Assembly (NCBI RefSeq): GCF_001571085.1
Contig: NZ_BCTC01000002.1
Coordinates: 62,001 to 126,000 of the forward strand
Source of the DNA: Azohydromonas lata NBRC 102462
GTDB lineage: Bacteria; Pseudomonadota; Gammaproteobacteria; Burkholderiales; Burkholderiaceae_C
Reading direction: 5' to 3'
Length of the DNA: 64,000 nt
Part shown: positions 25,586 to 34,402 of the stretch, piece after piece
Layout: every line of letters starts with the position of its first letter
How positions within the stretch are numbered: position 1 is the first letter of the stretch
The notes under the pieces: generated by a model
The model's input: the letters and a program-made list of their open reading frames with translations, nothing else
What the model was told of the DNA's origin: nothing
The model's database searches: none
Position numbers and translations under genes: made by a program

Positions 25586-28381
25586 CTAGGCCAGCAACCT
25601 CAACCCCGGCGGCAGCGCCTCGCCAAAGGCCTGCTGCTCCGCCGCCTCGTCCAGCGCGCGCACTTCGCTGACCAGCTCCAGCCCGTGCCCGGCCACGCCG
25701 GCTTCGCGCAGCCGCGCCAGCAGCCGCTCGCGCAAGGCTTCATCCACGTCGCGCGAGCGGTCGCCCGTGCGCCGCGCCAAGTGCACGCAGGCCAGCGGCG
25801 CCGCGGTGGACACGCGCCAGTCCAGCGCCAGCAGCGCTTCTATCCACCGCTGCGCCGCCGCCACCGCCACCACGGTGTGCGCGCTGCCGTACAGCGGCAC
25901 GCGCGCGCCCAGGCGCCCAAGCGTCCACAGCTCCAGCGCTGCCGGTGACGCGCTCTTGGCCGCGCCCGTTTTCGCCTTGTTCGCCTTGGAAGCCGGTTTT
26001 CCGGACGCGGCGTTCCCAGCCTGCGGCAACTGCCCAAGCAGCCAGTCGCCGATCTCGGCCTTGTACTCGGCCGGGATGCGCTCCAGCGCCGCGCCCAGGC
26101 GCAGCATGTCGTCCCGGCCGGCAGGCACCAGGCCGGGCGGACGCTCGCCTTCGCCCTGCAGGTTGAACGCGAAATCCTGCAGCAGCCGGCCTTGCGCGGC
26201 CTCGTCCAGCCCGCCGGCCACGCGGCGCCACAGCGTCCACCACTCGGCGGCGAGCTGCGCGTCGCCGCGGTGCTGCACGCCGGCGTCGTACTGCATGAAG
26301 AGCTGCTGCACGCGCCAGTCGTCGGCGGCGAAGCCGAAGCCCGGGCGCAGGCACCAGCCCGCCAGGTTGAGCCACAGCCGCTCGTGGTCCGCGCTGCGGC
26401 GGCGCCCGCGCGCGTGCTGCAGCAGCGCGTCGAACAGCCGGCGCAGCAGCGGCAGGCTCCAGCGCTCGCGGGCGCCCAAAAGCTGCTCCAGCGCCGTGCG
26501 CAACTGCCGCACTTCCTTGGGCGTCACGTCCTTGGCGCGCGGGCCGAAGACGCGCGCCAGGCGCTCCAGCGCCTCGTCCAGCCGGGGGTGAAGGGCGGCG
26601 TCCGGGTTTCCGGACGCGAGGCTTGAAGGCTTCAAGCCTCGCAGGCGGAATTCCAGCGCGTGCTGCTGTCCGCCCTCGTCCGCCGCCTGCAGCGCCAGGG
26701 TGCCGACTTCCGTCAGCGAGGCCGAGAGCAGCACCGGCAGCTCGCGCCGCTGGTCTGACGCCTGGACGACGGTGGAAACGGGCGGCAGCGGCGTGAGCTC
26801 GCCGTCGGACGGATCCCGCAAATCGCCCGCCCGCGCCGGCGCGCCGCCCACGCTGGACAGCAAGGTGAAATTCACCGGCTGGCCCACGCGCAGCGCGAAG
26901 CGGCGCCCGCGCAGCGGCACGTCCACGCCCGGCTCGGTGCCGCGCGGCAGCACGCACACGGCCTGGTGCTCGTCCAGCCGCAGCCAGTAGTCGCGGGCCG
27001 AGCCGCCGCCCAGCTTGGGCGCCGCGCCGCGCCGCGCCAGGCCGTGCGCGACGGCGCCGCGCGCCACGGCCAGGTCGGGGTCGGCATTGGCCAGCAGCTT
27101 CACCGGTTCACCGCGCCAAGCGGACAGCACGTCCAGCAGCCGCTGCGCGATGGCGTGCGCCTTGAACACGCCGCCGTTGAGCAGCAGCGCGTCCGGCACG
27201 GGGAAGGGGTCGGCCGTGCCCAGCGCCTGCCGCGCCGCGTCGGCGTGCTGGCGCAGGAAGGCGGCGACGTGGCGCGTGACGGCGCTGTCGGCCGCGTAGG
27301 GCAGGCCGAAGGCGACCAGCCCGCCGCGGCTGCGCTTCACGGGCTCGTCCGGCGCGACATGGGGGAAGAAGCCGTCCAGCGCCAGCGCCTGCACTTCCTC
27401 CCGGGTGAACGTGACGGTCCTGGCCCCGCCGATGAGCCGGCTGCCGCCGCCCAGCAGCGTGACGTTGGCGCTGGCCGGCGCGTCGGCCGCCAGCAAGGTT
27501 TCCTTGGCGACGCGGCAGCGCTCCACGAGCTGCGTCAGGCGGCCCGCGGAAAGGCGCTCGCCGCCCAGGCGCTGCTCGGCCAGGTGGGCCAGCGCCAGGT
27601 CCACGTTGTCGCCGCCCAGCATGAGGTGCTGGCCCACGGCGATGCGGTCCAGCTTCTTGCCGCCCTCGGCCACGCGGATGAGGCTCAGGTCCGTGGTGCC
27701 GCCGCCCACGTCGCACACCAGCACCAGGCGCGCGCCGCCCAAGGCGGCGGCCAGGTCGTCGCGGTGCTTGAAGGCCCAGTCCTGGAAGGCGGCTTGCGGT
27801 TCCTCCAGCAGCCGCAGTTGCGGCAGGCCGGCCTCGCGCGCGGCCTCCACGGTGAGCTGGCGCGCGCTGTCGTCGAAGCTGGCGGGCACCGTGAGCACGA
27901 TGTCCTGCCACTCCAGCGGCCGGTCGGGAAAGCGCGTGTTCCACGACGCGCGCACGTGCGCCAGGTAGCTGGCGCTGGCGGCCAGCGGGGACACCTTGGG
28001 CACGTCGGCCTCGGCGCCCCACGGGAGGATGGGGGCGACCCGGTCCACCGCCGCGTGCGACAGCCAGCTCTTGGCGCTGGCGACCAGCCGGCCCGGCACC
28101 TGCGCGCCCAGGCGGCGCGCCAGCTCGCCGATGACGGCGGGCTCCTCCGACGGCCAGGGCCGTTGCAGCGCCTGCGGCGGCAGCTCGCCGGGCGCGGGGT
28201 GGTAGCGCAGCGAGGGCAGCAGCGCGGGGCGGCCGATCTCGCCCGGCGCGATGAGCTGGTCGACCTCGAAGAGGTGGATGTCGCCGGCGCCGGCCTCGGC
28301 CCAAGCCACGACGGTGTGCGTGGTGCCCAGGTCTATGCCGACCAGGGCCGGGGCGTTGGGGGCGGCGCCGGGCTTGTTCAT
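25586..28381 (-). CDS. Large Hsp70-family protein with C-terminal DnaK-associated domain
   Basis: Protein of 931 residues. The N-terminal part is an Hsp70/actin-type ATPase: VGIDLGTTHTVVAW (phosphate 1), LEEPQAAFQDW, VCDVGGGTTDLSLI (phosphate 2) and LMLGGDNVDLA. A normal peptide-binding domain is not recognisable. The region after about residue 600 probably corresponds to the DnaK-related DUF3731 family, which is known to follow such ATPase domains. The ATG at 28381 is chosen over an upstream in-frame start at 28432 because it overlaps the stop of the preceding gene by four bases (ATGA). It is the last gene of a DUF2760-Hsp70-Hsp70 cassette. Chaperone function is likely but the client is unknown. 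Confidence 0.85.
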   Translation of the reverse strand: MNKPGAAPNAPALVGIDLGTTHTVVAWAEAGAGDIHLFEVDQLIAPGEIGRPALLPSLRYHPAPGELPPQALQRPWPSEEPAVIGELARRLGAQVPGRLVASAKSWLSHAAVDRVAPILPWGAEADVPKVSPLAASASYLAHVRASWNTRFPDRPLEWQDIVLTVPASFDDSARQLTVEAAREAGLPQLRLLEEPQAAFQDWAFKHRDDLAAALGGARLVLVCDVGGGTTDLSLIRVAEGGKKLDRIAVGQHLMLGGDNVDLALAHLAEQRLGGERLSAGRLTQLVERCRVAKETLLAADAPASANVTLLGGGSRLIGGARTVTFTREEVQALALDGFFPHVAPDEPVKRSRGGLVAFGLPYAADSAVTRHVAAFLRQHADAARQALGTADPFPVPDALLLNGGVFKAHAIAQRLLDVLSAWRGEPVKLLANADPDLAVARGAVAHGLARRGAAPKLGGGSARDYWLRLDEHQAVCVLPRGTEPGVDVPLRGRRFALRVGQPVNFTLLSSVGGAPARAGDLRDPSDGELTPLPPVSTVVQASDQRRELPVLLSASLTEVGTLALQAADEGGQQHALEFRLRGLKPSSLASGNPDAALHPRLDEALERLARVFGPRAKDVTPKEVRQLRTALEQLLGARERWSLPLLRRLFDALLQHARGRRRSADHERLWLNLAGWCLRPGFGFAADDWRVQQLFMQYDAGVQHRGDAQLAAEWWTLWRRVAGGLDEAAQGRLLQDFAFNLQGEGERPPGLVPAGRDDMLRLGAALERIPAEYKAEIGDWLLGQLPQAGNAASGKPASKANKAKTGAAKSASPAALELWTLGRLGARVPLYGSAHTVVAVAAAQRWIEALLALDWRVSTAAPLACVHLARRTGDRSRDVDEALRERLLARLREAGVAGHGLELVSEVRALDEAAEQQAFGEALPPGLRLLA

Positions 28382-30300
28382 GCCTGTGCGGCGGCTCCTT
28401 CGCTGCCGCGCACGTCGAACTCCACCTTCCACAGCGCGCTGCCGTCGCGCGGCAGGGCGTACAGCTCCAGCGTGCCGGTCTCGGTCACGCGGGCCTGCAG
28501 GCTCACGGGCACGACCTCGCCCGGGGTGCGGCCTTCGGCGGGCAGCGTGGCCTGGATCTCCTCCAGCTCATGGATCTCGTCCGGCGCCCAGAAGTCCAGC
28601 AGCGTGCCGACCTGGTCCTGCCGGCGCACGCTGGAGCCGAAGAAGCGGAAGTGCACGGGCTCGCCCACCACCAGGCCGAACTCCATCTCCGGCACGTCGG
28701 CCTCGGTGCCTTCCTCCATGCCGAAGGGCGCCAGGCACAGCGCGGAGATGGGCGGCTCCATGCCCGGCACGGCCGGCATGGCGGACTCCACCGCCACGTA
28801 GTAGGCCTGCGCCGTGCCGCCGCGGATGCGCACGCCGCGGCCGCGGCGCACGTAGCCGTAGTAGGCCGCGCCCTGGGCCACGGCGCGGTCCAGGTCGGCG
28901 CCTTCGAGCAGCCGGGCCGCGGGGGCGCCTTCGCCCTCCAGCCAGCCGTTGAGCACCTGGAGCACGCGCTCGGCCAGCAGGTCCGACTTGAACACGCCGC
29001 CGTTGAACAGCAGCGCCGTCGGGTGCAGGAAGGTCGCGTCTTCCGGGGCGGCGTGGTTGAAGCCTTCCAGGTCGGCCGTGGCGCCGGCCTGGCGGGCCAG
29101 GAAGGCGGCCAGGTGCCGGGTGACGGCCGCGTCCTGCGCGTAGGGCAGGCCCACCTGCGTGAGGCCGGCGCGGGTGCGGGTGATGGGCCGCGCGTCCGCG
29201 CCCACCTGCGGGAAGAAGCCTTCCACCAGCGTGGCGCTGACTTCCTCGCGCGTGAGCTCGGTGCGTATCGTCCCGCCGATCAGGCGCGAGCCGCGGCTGG
29301 GAACGACGATGGGCTGTGCCGGCGCCTCGGGGTCGGCCAGCAGCACCTCCTTGGCGACGCGGCAGCCCTGGGTGAGCGAGCGCATCTGCCACGGGTCCAG
29401 CGTGGTGCCGGCGGCGGCCAGCTTCCTGGCCACGACGTGGGCCAGCGCCAGGTCCATGTTGTCGCCGCCCAGCAGGATGTGGTCGCCCACGGCGACGCGG
29501 TGCAGCTCCAGGTTGCCTTCGCGCTCGACCACGGCGATGAGGCTGAAGTCGCTGGTGCCGCCGCCCACGTCCACGACCAGGATCACGTCGCCGGGCTTCA
29601 CCTGCTTGCGCCAGCCGCCGGCGCTGCCCTGGATCCAGCTGTAGAGCGCGGCCTGCGGCTCCTCCAGCAGCGTGAACTGGCTGCCGAAGGTGGCGGTGGC
29701 GGCCTCGGCGGTGAGCTCGCGCGCGGCGGGGTCGAAGGAGGCCGGAATCGTCACCGTGAGGCTTTGCTGCTCCAGCGGCGCCTCGGGGTGGGCCTGGTTC
29801 CAGGCGTTGCGCAGGTGTTCCAGGTAGCGGATGGAGGCCGTCACCGGCGACACCTTGCTCACTTCCGGCGGCGCACCGGCCGGGAGGATGGCCGCGCGGC
29901 GGTCCACGCCGGTGTGGCCCAGCCAGCTCTTGGCGCTGGAGACCTGGCGGATGGGCGTGGTCGCGCCGCGGCTGCGGGCGAGGTCGCCGGCGATGTAATC
30001 CTGGTCGGCGCTCCAGGGCAGTGCCATGTCGCCGGGGGCGAGCTCGTCGGCGTGGGGCAGGTAGAGGAAGGAGGGCAGCAGGGCCCGGTCTTCGACGCTG
30101 CCGGGCGCGGTGAGCTGCGGGATGTCCATGGAGCCCTGGACGGTCTTCTCGCCGTCGCTGCCTTGCACGTCCACCCAGGACAGCGCGCAGTGCGTGGTGC
30201 CCAGGTCGATGCCGATCGCGTAGCGCGGGCCGGCGCTCTGGCCCTGGTCTTGTTGGGTCTGCACGGCGTCGTCGTCGTTGAAATTCGTTTCGTCGTTCAC
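28378..30300 (-). CDS. Second, divergent Hsp70-family protein
   Basis: Protein of 640 residues, starting at a GTG that overlaps the DUF2760 stop. An acidic, Gln-rich N-terminal tail of about 25 residues precedes the ATPase: IGIDLGTTHCALSWVD, LEEPQAALYSW, VVDVGGGTSDFSLI and ILLGGDNMDLA. It is clearly paralogous to the 931-residue protein encoded next (shared VKSSAKSWL-type, GFFPQV and LLFNGGVFKSD segments), but it is shorter and has a different C-terminus. Compared with DnaK, the ATPase has insertions and the substrate domain is not recognisable. Pairing of two non-identical Hsp70s in overlapping genes suggests a hetero-complex. Function unknown. Confidence 0.85.
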   Translation of the reverse strand: MNDETNFNDDDAVQTQQDQGQSAGPRYAIGIDLGTTHCALSWVDVQGSDGEKTVQGSMDIPQLTAPGSVEDRALLPSFLYLPHADELAPGDMALPWSADQDYIAGDLARSRGATTPIRQVSSAKSWLGHTGVDRRAAILPAGAPPEVSKVSPVTASIRYLEHLRNAWNQAHPEAPLEQQSLTVTIPASFDPAARELTAEAATATFGSQFTLLEEPQAALYSWIQGSAGGWRKQVKPGDVILVVDVGGGTSDFSLIAVVEREGNLELHRVAVGDHILLGGDNMDLALAHVVARKLAAAGTTLDPWQMRSLTQGCRVAKEVLLADPEAPAQPIVVPSRGSRLIGGTIRTELTREEVSATLVEGFFPQVGADARPITRTRAGLTQVGLPYAQDAAVTRHLAAFLARQAGATADLEGFNHAAPEDATFLHPTALLFNGGVFKSDLLAERVLQVLNGWLEGEGAPAARLLEGADLDRAVAQGAAYYGYVRRGRGVRIRGGTAQAYYVAVESAMPAVPGMEPPISALCLAPFGMEEGTEADVPEMEFGLVVGEPVHFRFFGSSVRRQDQVGTLLDFWAPDEIHELEEIQATLPAEGRTPGEVVPVSLQARVTETGTLELYALPRDGSALWKVEFDVRGSEGAAAQA

Positions 30301-30917
30301 AGCTCCACCTCCGCTTGCGCGAGCACGCGCGCGTCATGTTTCTCGGCCAGCTTGGGCAGCTTCACTTCCGCGGCGCGCCAGCCGCGGTGGCTCAGGGTGC
30401 CGGTGAAGGGGGGCTGTCCGACGACGTTGCCGGTGAGCTTGACGCTGGCGGCGTCGAAGCCGGGCTGCAGCGTGATGCGGCTGCCCTCGTTTTCGCTGCG
30501 CACGGGCTCGATGCGGAAGTGCTCCTTGAGCACCTTGCGGCAGCCCTCGTGGACAACGCGCACGGCCGCGCCGATGTCGGCGTCGGCGTAGCCCTTGATG
30601 TCGTCCTGCATGAAGTCGATGAAGCGGCCCTCGCGCTGCAGCAGCGCCAGCAGTTGCAGCGCGGCGTCGGGCGTGGCCTCGCGCAGCACCACGGGCGGCG
30701 GTGGCGGAGGAGCAGGCACGGGCGCCGGGGCGGGCGTGGGCTTGGGCGTGGCCACGGGGGCGGGCGGTGGCGGCGCCACGGGCGGTGCGGGGGGCTCGTC
30801 CAGCCGCTCGTAGCGGGCGGCCTTGTCGGCGTTGCCGAGCAGGCTGAAGAAGGCCCCGAAGGCCATGGGAATGCGGCGCAGGAACGACGGTTTGGGGTCC
30901 TGGCTGGGGGTGGGCAT
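30297..30917 (-). CDS. DUF2760-type protein, first gene of the Hsp70 cassette
   Basis: Protein of 206 residues. The start at 30917 is preferred to an upstream in-frame one at 31022. The N-terminus FLRRIPMAFGAFFSLLGN is amphipathic or weakly hydrophobic. A Pro-rich linker (about 40-75) follows, then a domain of about 130 residues matching what I recall of DUF2760 (ALQLLALLQREGRFIDFMQ, DDIKGYADADIGAAVRVVH, HRGWRAAEVKLPKL). The stop overlaps the next Hsp70 gene. DUF2760 proteins are known chiefly as neighbours of these unusual Hsp70s; no biochemical role is established to my knowledge. It might act as an adaptor or co-chaperone, which is inference. Confidence 0.78.
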   Translation of the reverse strand: MPTPSQDPKPSFLRRIPMAFGAFFSLLGNADKAARYERLDEPPAPPVAPPPPAPVATPKPTPAPAPVPAPPPPPPVVLREATPDAALQLLALLQREGRFIDFMQDDIKGYADADIGAAVRVVHEGCRKVLKEHFRIEPVRSENEGSRITLQPGFDAASVKLTGNVVGQPPFTGTLSHRGWRAAEVKLPKLAEKHDARVLAQAEVEL

Positions 30918-31134
30918 CAGCGGGTTCTCCGTGGTGGTCCGGCAAGAGGTTCCGGCAGGGGGTGCCGGCAAGTCGGGCAAGGGCGCGCGGGCGGCGAAGG
31001 CCGGGGCGCGGCGCCAGGGCATCCGGCCGATTCTAGGGAAGTCCTAGGGAAGTCCCGGAGCCGGGGCGCCGCGGGGCGGCCTGCAGCGGCTGTGCGGGCG
31101 GCGGCACAGGCGGTGGCACAGGCGGTAAAGCGAA

Positions 31135-31176
31135 ACGCCCGTCCCGCGCTGCGCTTGGGCAGCCCGGGGCGGGCGT
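31135..31176 (-). terminator. Probable metK terminator
   Basis: On the minus strand ACGCCCGCCCCG pairs with CGGGACGGGCGT across one mismatch, followed by TTCGCTTT. It lies about 65 bases after the metK stop. Confidence 0.5.
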
Positions 31177-31240
31177 CGGGGGGGCCAAGCGGCGCCGCCG
31201 GCGGCTTCCCGAGGGGGAAGGGCCGGTGTGGCTGCCTGAA

Positions 31241-32419
31241 TTACTTGCCGGCCAGGTCGCGCAGCACGGCGATCTTGTCGGCCTTCTCCCAGGAGAACTC
31301 CGGCTCGTCGCGGCCGAAGTGGCCGTAGGCGGCGGTCTTGCCGTAGATGGGGCGCAGCAGGTCCAGCATCTGGATGATGCCCTTGGGGCGCAGGTCGAAG
31401 ACCTCGCGCACGATCTCGGCAATGCGCTCGTCGGGGAGCTTGCCCGTGCCCTCGGTGTAGACCGTGACGTTCATGGGCTCGGCCACGCCGATGGCGTAGG
31501 CGACCTGGATCTGGCACTGGCGCGCCAGGCCCGCGGCCACGATGTTCTTGGCCACGTAGCGCGCGGCGTAGGCGGCCGAGCGGTCCACCTTCGTCGGGTC
31601 CTTGCCCGAGAAGGCGCCGCCGCCGTGGGGGCAGGCCCCGCCGTAGGTGTCCACGATGATCTTGCGGCCGGTCAGGCCGCAGTCGCCCTGCGGGCCGCCG
31701 ATGACGAAGCGGCCGGTCGGGTTGACCAGGTACTTCGTGTTGTGCAGCCACTCCTTGGGCAGCACGGGCTTGATGATCTCCTCGACCACGGCCTCGATGA
31801 AGGCGGGCTTCATCTTGGTGCCGTCGCTCATCTCCGGCGCGTGCTGGCTGGAGAGCACCACGGTGTCGATGCTGTGGGGCTTGCCGTCCACGTAGCGCAT
31901 CGTGACCTGGCTCTTGGCGTCCGGGCGCAGGAAGGGCAGGCGGCCGTCCTTGCGCAGCTGGGCCTGGCGCTCCACGAGGCGGTGCGCGTAGTAGATGGGC
32001 GCGGGCATGAGCTCGGGCGTCTCGTCGCACGCGTAGCCGAACATCAGGCCCTGGTCGCCGGCGCCGATGTTGAGGTAGTCGTCGCTGGCGTGGTCCACGC
32101 CCTGGGCGATGTCGTTGCTCTGCTTGTCGTAGGCCACGAGCACGGCGCAGCCCTTGTAGTCGATGCCGTACTCGGTGTTGTCGTAGCCGATGCGCTTGAT
32201 GGTGTCGCGCGCGACCTGGATGTAGTCCACGTGCGCGTTGGTCGTGATCTCGCCGGCCAGCACCACGAGGCCGGTGTTGCACAGCGTCTCGGCCGCCACG
32301 CGGCTGCGCGGGTCCTGCTGGAAGATCGCGTCGAGGATCGCGTCCGAGATCTGGTCCGCGACCTTGTCGGGATGGCCTTCGGAGACGGACTCCGAGGTGA
32401 ACAGGTAGTCGTTCGCCAC
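31241..32419 (-). CDS. metK: S-adenosylmethionine synthetase
   Basis: Protein of 392 residues, full length for MetK. It makes S-adenosylmethionine from ATP and methionine in the cytoplasm. Diagnostic segments are [20 protein letters not shown] (N-terminal, ATP/Mg), [12 protein letters not shown] (the signature hexapeptide region), [19 protein letters not shown] (P-loop-like, K+ binding) and YGHFGR. The GTG start at 32419 has AGGAG nine bases upstream and gives the conserved [12 protein letters not shown]-terminus; an upstream in-frame start would only add leader sequence. The leader is structured and may be a riboswitch. The gene diverges from two LpxL-type acyltransferases. Confidence 0.97.
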   Translation of the reverse strand: MANDYLFTSESVSEGHPDKVADQISDAILDAIFQQDPRSRVAAETLCNTGLVVLAGEITTNAHVDYIQVARDTIKRIGYDNTEYGIDYKGCAVLVAYDKQSNDIAQGVDHASDDYLNIGAGDQGLMFGYACDETPELMPAPIYYAHRLVERQAQLRKDGRLPFLRPDAKSQVTMRYVDGKPHSIDTVVLSSQHAPEMSDGTKMKPAFIEAVVEEIIKPVLPKEWLHNTKYLVNPTGRFVIGGPQGDCGLTGRKIIVDTYGGACPHGGGAFSGKDPTKVDRSAAYAARYVAKNIVAAGLARQCQIQVAYAIGVAEPMNVTVYTEGTGKLPDERIAEIVREVFDLRPKGIIQMLDLLRPIYGKTAAYGHFGRDEPEFSWEKADKIAVLRDLAGK

Positions 32420-32479
32420 TTTTTTACACTCCTGGGTTTGCTGGCTCGCGTTGCCGGCCTTATCGGGAGTCGCGGCGAA

Positions 32480-32564
32480 CGCTTTAGCGGCATTTGTCAG
32501 GCTTTGCAGCCCGGTGGGGTTGGCACCCACGTCGCCCCGCAAGTTGTCCTTTAAACCGGCGACG
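32480..32564 (-). ncRNA. Structured metK leader, possible SAM-II-like riboswitch
   Basis: On the minus strand CGTCGCC (32558-32564) pairs exactly with GGCGACG (32530-32536), enclosing GGTTTAAAGG. Next come a GTGGG/CCCAC hairpin, GGCTGCAAAGCC, and the segment TGACAAATGCCGCTAAA. From memory this last segment resembles the conserved 3' part of SAM-II riboswitches (TGATAAATGTAGCTAAA). The 5' half does not match well, so the class is uncertain. Position between promoter region and metK start favours a regulatory leader. Confidence 0.4.
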
Positions 32565-32573
32565 CCCTAATTC
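32544..32573 (+). promoter_or_regulatory. Possible promoter of the acyltransferase pair
   Basis: TTGTCC (32544-32549), 18 bases, TAATTC (32568-32573). It would start transcription within a few bases of the ATG at 32583, which has no Shine-Dalgarno, so the mRNA may be leaderless. Confidence 0.4.
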
Positions 32574-32582
32574 TATTCATCG

Positions 32583-33482
32583 ATGAATGCTCTTCTGCGC
32601 TGGCTGGCTTCCTGGCCGTTGGGAAAACTGCACACCCTGGGCGCCCTTCTGGGGTGGGTGACCTACCTGCTGTCGCCCACCTACCGGCGGCGGCTGCGGG
32701 CCAATGCCGACCTGGCCGGGCTCACGCCCGCGCAGCGCCGCGCCTCGGTGGCGCAGGCCGGGTGCATGACGGCCGAGGCGCCGTGGCTGTGGCTGCGCGA
32801 CGGCGAGGTGTCGCCCTACTGCCGCTGGGAAGGGGCCGAGCTCATAGAGCAGGCCTTTGCGCAGGGCAAAGGCTTGGTCATCCTCACGCCGCACCTGGGC
32901 TGCTTCGAGATCACCGCGCGCGCCTTTGCCGAGCGCTGGGGCGCGGCGCATCCGCTGACGGTGCTCTACCGCCCCTCGCGCAAGGCCGCGCTGCGCGAGC
33001 TGGAAGAAACGGCACGTGGGCGGCCCGGCATGGACACCGCGCCGGCCACGCTGGCCGGCGTGCGGCAGATGCTGCGCGCGCTCAAGCGCGGCGAAACCAT
33101 TGGCCTGCTGCCGGACCAGGTGCCGCCGCAGGGCATGGGCGCGTGGGCGCCGTTCTTCGGCCGCGACGCCTACACCATGACGCTGGCGGCCAAGCTGGTG
33201 CGCCAGACCGGGGCGCAGTGGCTGCTGATGTGGGCCGAGCGGCTGCCCGGCGGCCGCGGCTTCATATTGCGCGTGAGCGCGCCGCAGCACCCCTTGCCCG
33301 GCGCGGGCGAACCCGACAGCGAGGCGCTGCAGCAGGCTTGCGCGCGCCGCATCAACGAAGAAATGGAACGACTCATCATGCTCAACCCCGCCCAGTACCT
33401 TTGGGGTTACCACCGCTACAAGGCGCCGCGCGACGCGGCGGCGCCCCCGGCCGCGGCCGGCACGCAGGGGCCGGCGCAATGA
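32583..33482 (+). CDS. LpxL/HtrB-type lysophospholipid acyltransferase (first copy)
   Basis: Protein of 299 residues of the lipid A late-acyltransferase family. An N-terminal hydrophobic helix anchors it in the inner membrane. The catalytic His-acid motif is HLGCFE within VILTPHLGCFEITARAF. LLPDQVPPQGMGAWAPFFG and NPAQYLWGYHRYK are further family landmarks. It should transfer a fatty acyl chain from acyl-ACP to a lipid A precursor. No ribosome-binding site precedes the ATG. The stop overlaps the next start, so the two acyltransferases are coupled; they could add two different secondary chains. Which is LpxL and which LpxM-like cannot be decided from sequence alone. Confidence 0.88.
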   Translation: MNALLRWLASWPLGKLHTLGALLGWVTYLLSPTYRRRLRANADLAGLTPAQRRASVAQAGCMTAEAPWLWLRDGEVSPYCRWEGAELIEQAFAQGKGLVILTPHLGCFEITARAFAERWGAAHPLTVLYRPSRKAALRELEETARGRPGMDTAPATLAGVRQMLRALKRGETIGLLPDQVPPQGMGAWAPFFGRDAYTMTLAAKLVRQTGAQWLLMWAERLPGGRGFILRVSAPQHPLPGAGEPDSEALQQACARRINEEMERLIMLNPAQYLWGYHRYKAPRDAAAPPAAAGTQGPAQ

Positions 33483-34363
33483 GCATGGGAGCCAAGCTGG
33501 GCATAGGCCTGTTGCGCGCGGTGTACCGGCTGCCGCTGGGCGTGCAGGCGGCCATAGGCCAGGGCGTGGGCGCGCTGATGCACGCGCTGGCCGGCAGCCG
33601 CCGCCGCATCGCGCTGCGCAACGTGGCGCTGTGCTTTCCGCACATGGACGCCGCCGAGCGCCGCCGCCTGGTGCGCGAGCACTTCGGCTGGCTGGGCCGC
33701 AGCGTGATGGAGCGGGGCCTGCTCTGGTATGCGCCGGTGGAACGGCTCAAGCGGCTCATCCACGTGGAGGGCGACGTGACGCTGGCCGAGCGCAGCCAGC
33801 GCCCGGTGATGTGGCTGGTGCCGCACTTCCTGGCGCTGGACGTGGCCGGCGTGGCCACGCAGATCTTCCAGGCGCGCAAGGTGGGCTCCATCTACCAGGC
33901 GCAGAGCAACCCGGTGTGGGATGCCGAGATCCGCAAGGGCCGGCTGCGCTTCGATCAGGGCCAGGTGTTCCCGCGCAGCGACAGCGCCTTGCCGCTGGTG
34001 CGTGCCATCCGCCGCGGCTGGGCCTTCTTCAACCTGCCGGACATGGATTTCGGCCGGCGCGAAGCGGCCTTCGTGCCCTTTTTCGGCGTGCCCGCGGCCA
34101 CGCTGCTGGCGCCGTCCAAGATGGCGCGCGCGCTGGACATGGTGGTGCAGCCCGTGGTGGCCGAGATGCTGCCCGGCGGCCGCGGCTACAAGGTGAAGTT
34201 CCTGCCCGCCTGGGACGACTGGCCCACCGACAACCCCGAGGCCGACGCCGCGCGCATGAACCGCTGGATCGAGGAGCAGATACGCCACTGCCCGGCGCAG
34301 TACCTGTGGGTGCACAAGCGGTTCAAGACGCGGCCCGAAGGGGAGGCGTCGCTGTACGCCTGA
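33479..34363 (+). CDS. LpxL/HtrB-type lysophospholipid acyltransferase (second copy)
   Basis: Protein of 294 residues, paralogous to the preceding gene and overlapping it by four bases. It has an N-terminal hydrophobic stretch, then RRRIALRNVALCFPHM, the catalytic HX4D motif in VPHFLALDVAG, NLPDMDFGRREAAFVPFFG and CPAQYLWVHKRFKTRP. The HX4D form is the canonical one for lipid A acyltransferases, while the first copy has HX4E. By family it should add a secondary acyl chain to Kdo2-lipid A at the inner membrane. dapF follows after 39 bases and may be co-transcribed. Confidence 0.9.
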   Translation: MSMGAKLGIGLLRAVYRLPLGVQAAIGQGVGALMHALAGSRRRIALRNVALCFPHMDAAERRRLVREHFGWLGRSVMERGLLWYAPVERLKRLIHVEGDVTLAERSQRPVMWLVPHFLALDVAGVATQIFQARKVGSIYQAQSNPVWDAEIRKGRLRFDQGQVFPRSDSALPLVRAIRRGWAFFNLPDMDFGRREAAFVPFFGVPAATLLAPSKMARALDMVVQPVVAEMLPGGRGYKVKFLPAWDDWPTDNPEADAARMNRWIEEQIRHCPAQYLWVHKRFKTRPEGEASLYA

Positions 34364-34402
34364 GGCGGTGGGCGCCGCGGGCGCCCGCCGATAATCCCGC
34401 CC

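Noticed and set aside
32420-32582. SAH riboswitch upstream of metK
   Set aside because: The recalled SAH riboswitch core (GAGGAGCGCTGC and paired GGCGCTC) is absent. Only a partial SAM-II-like match was found.
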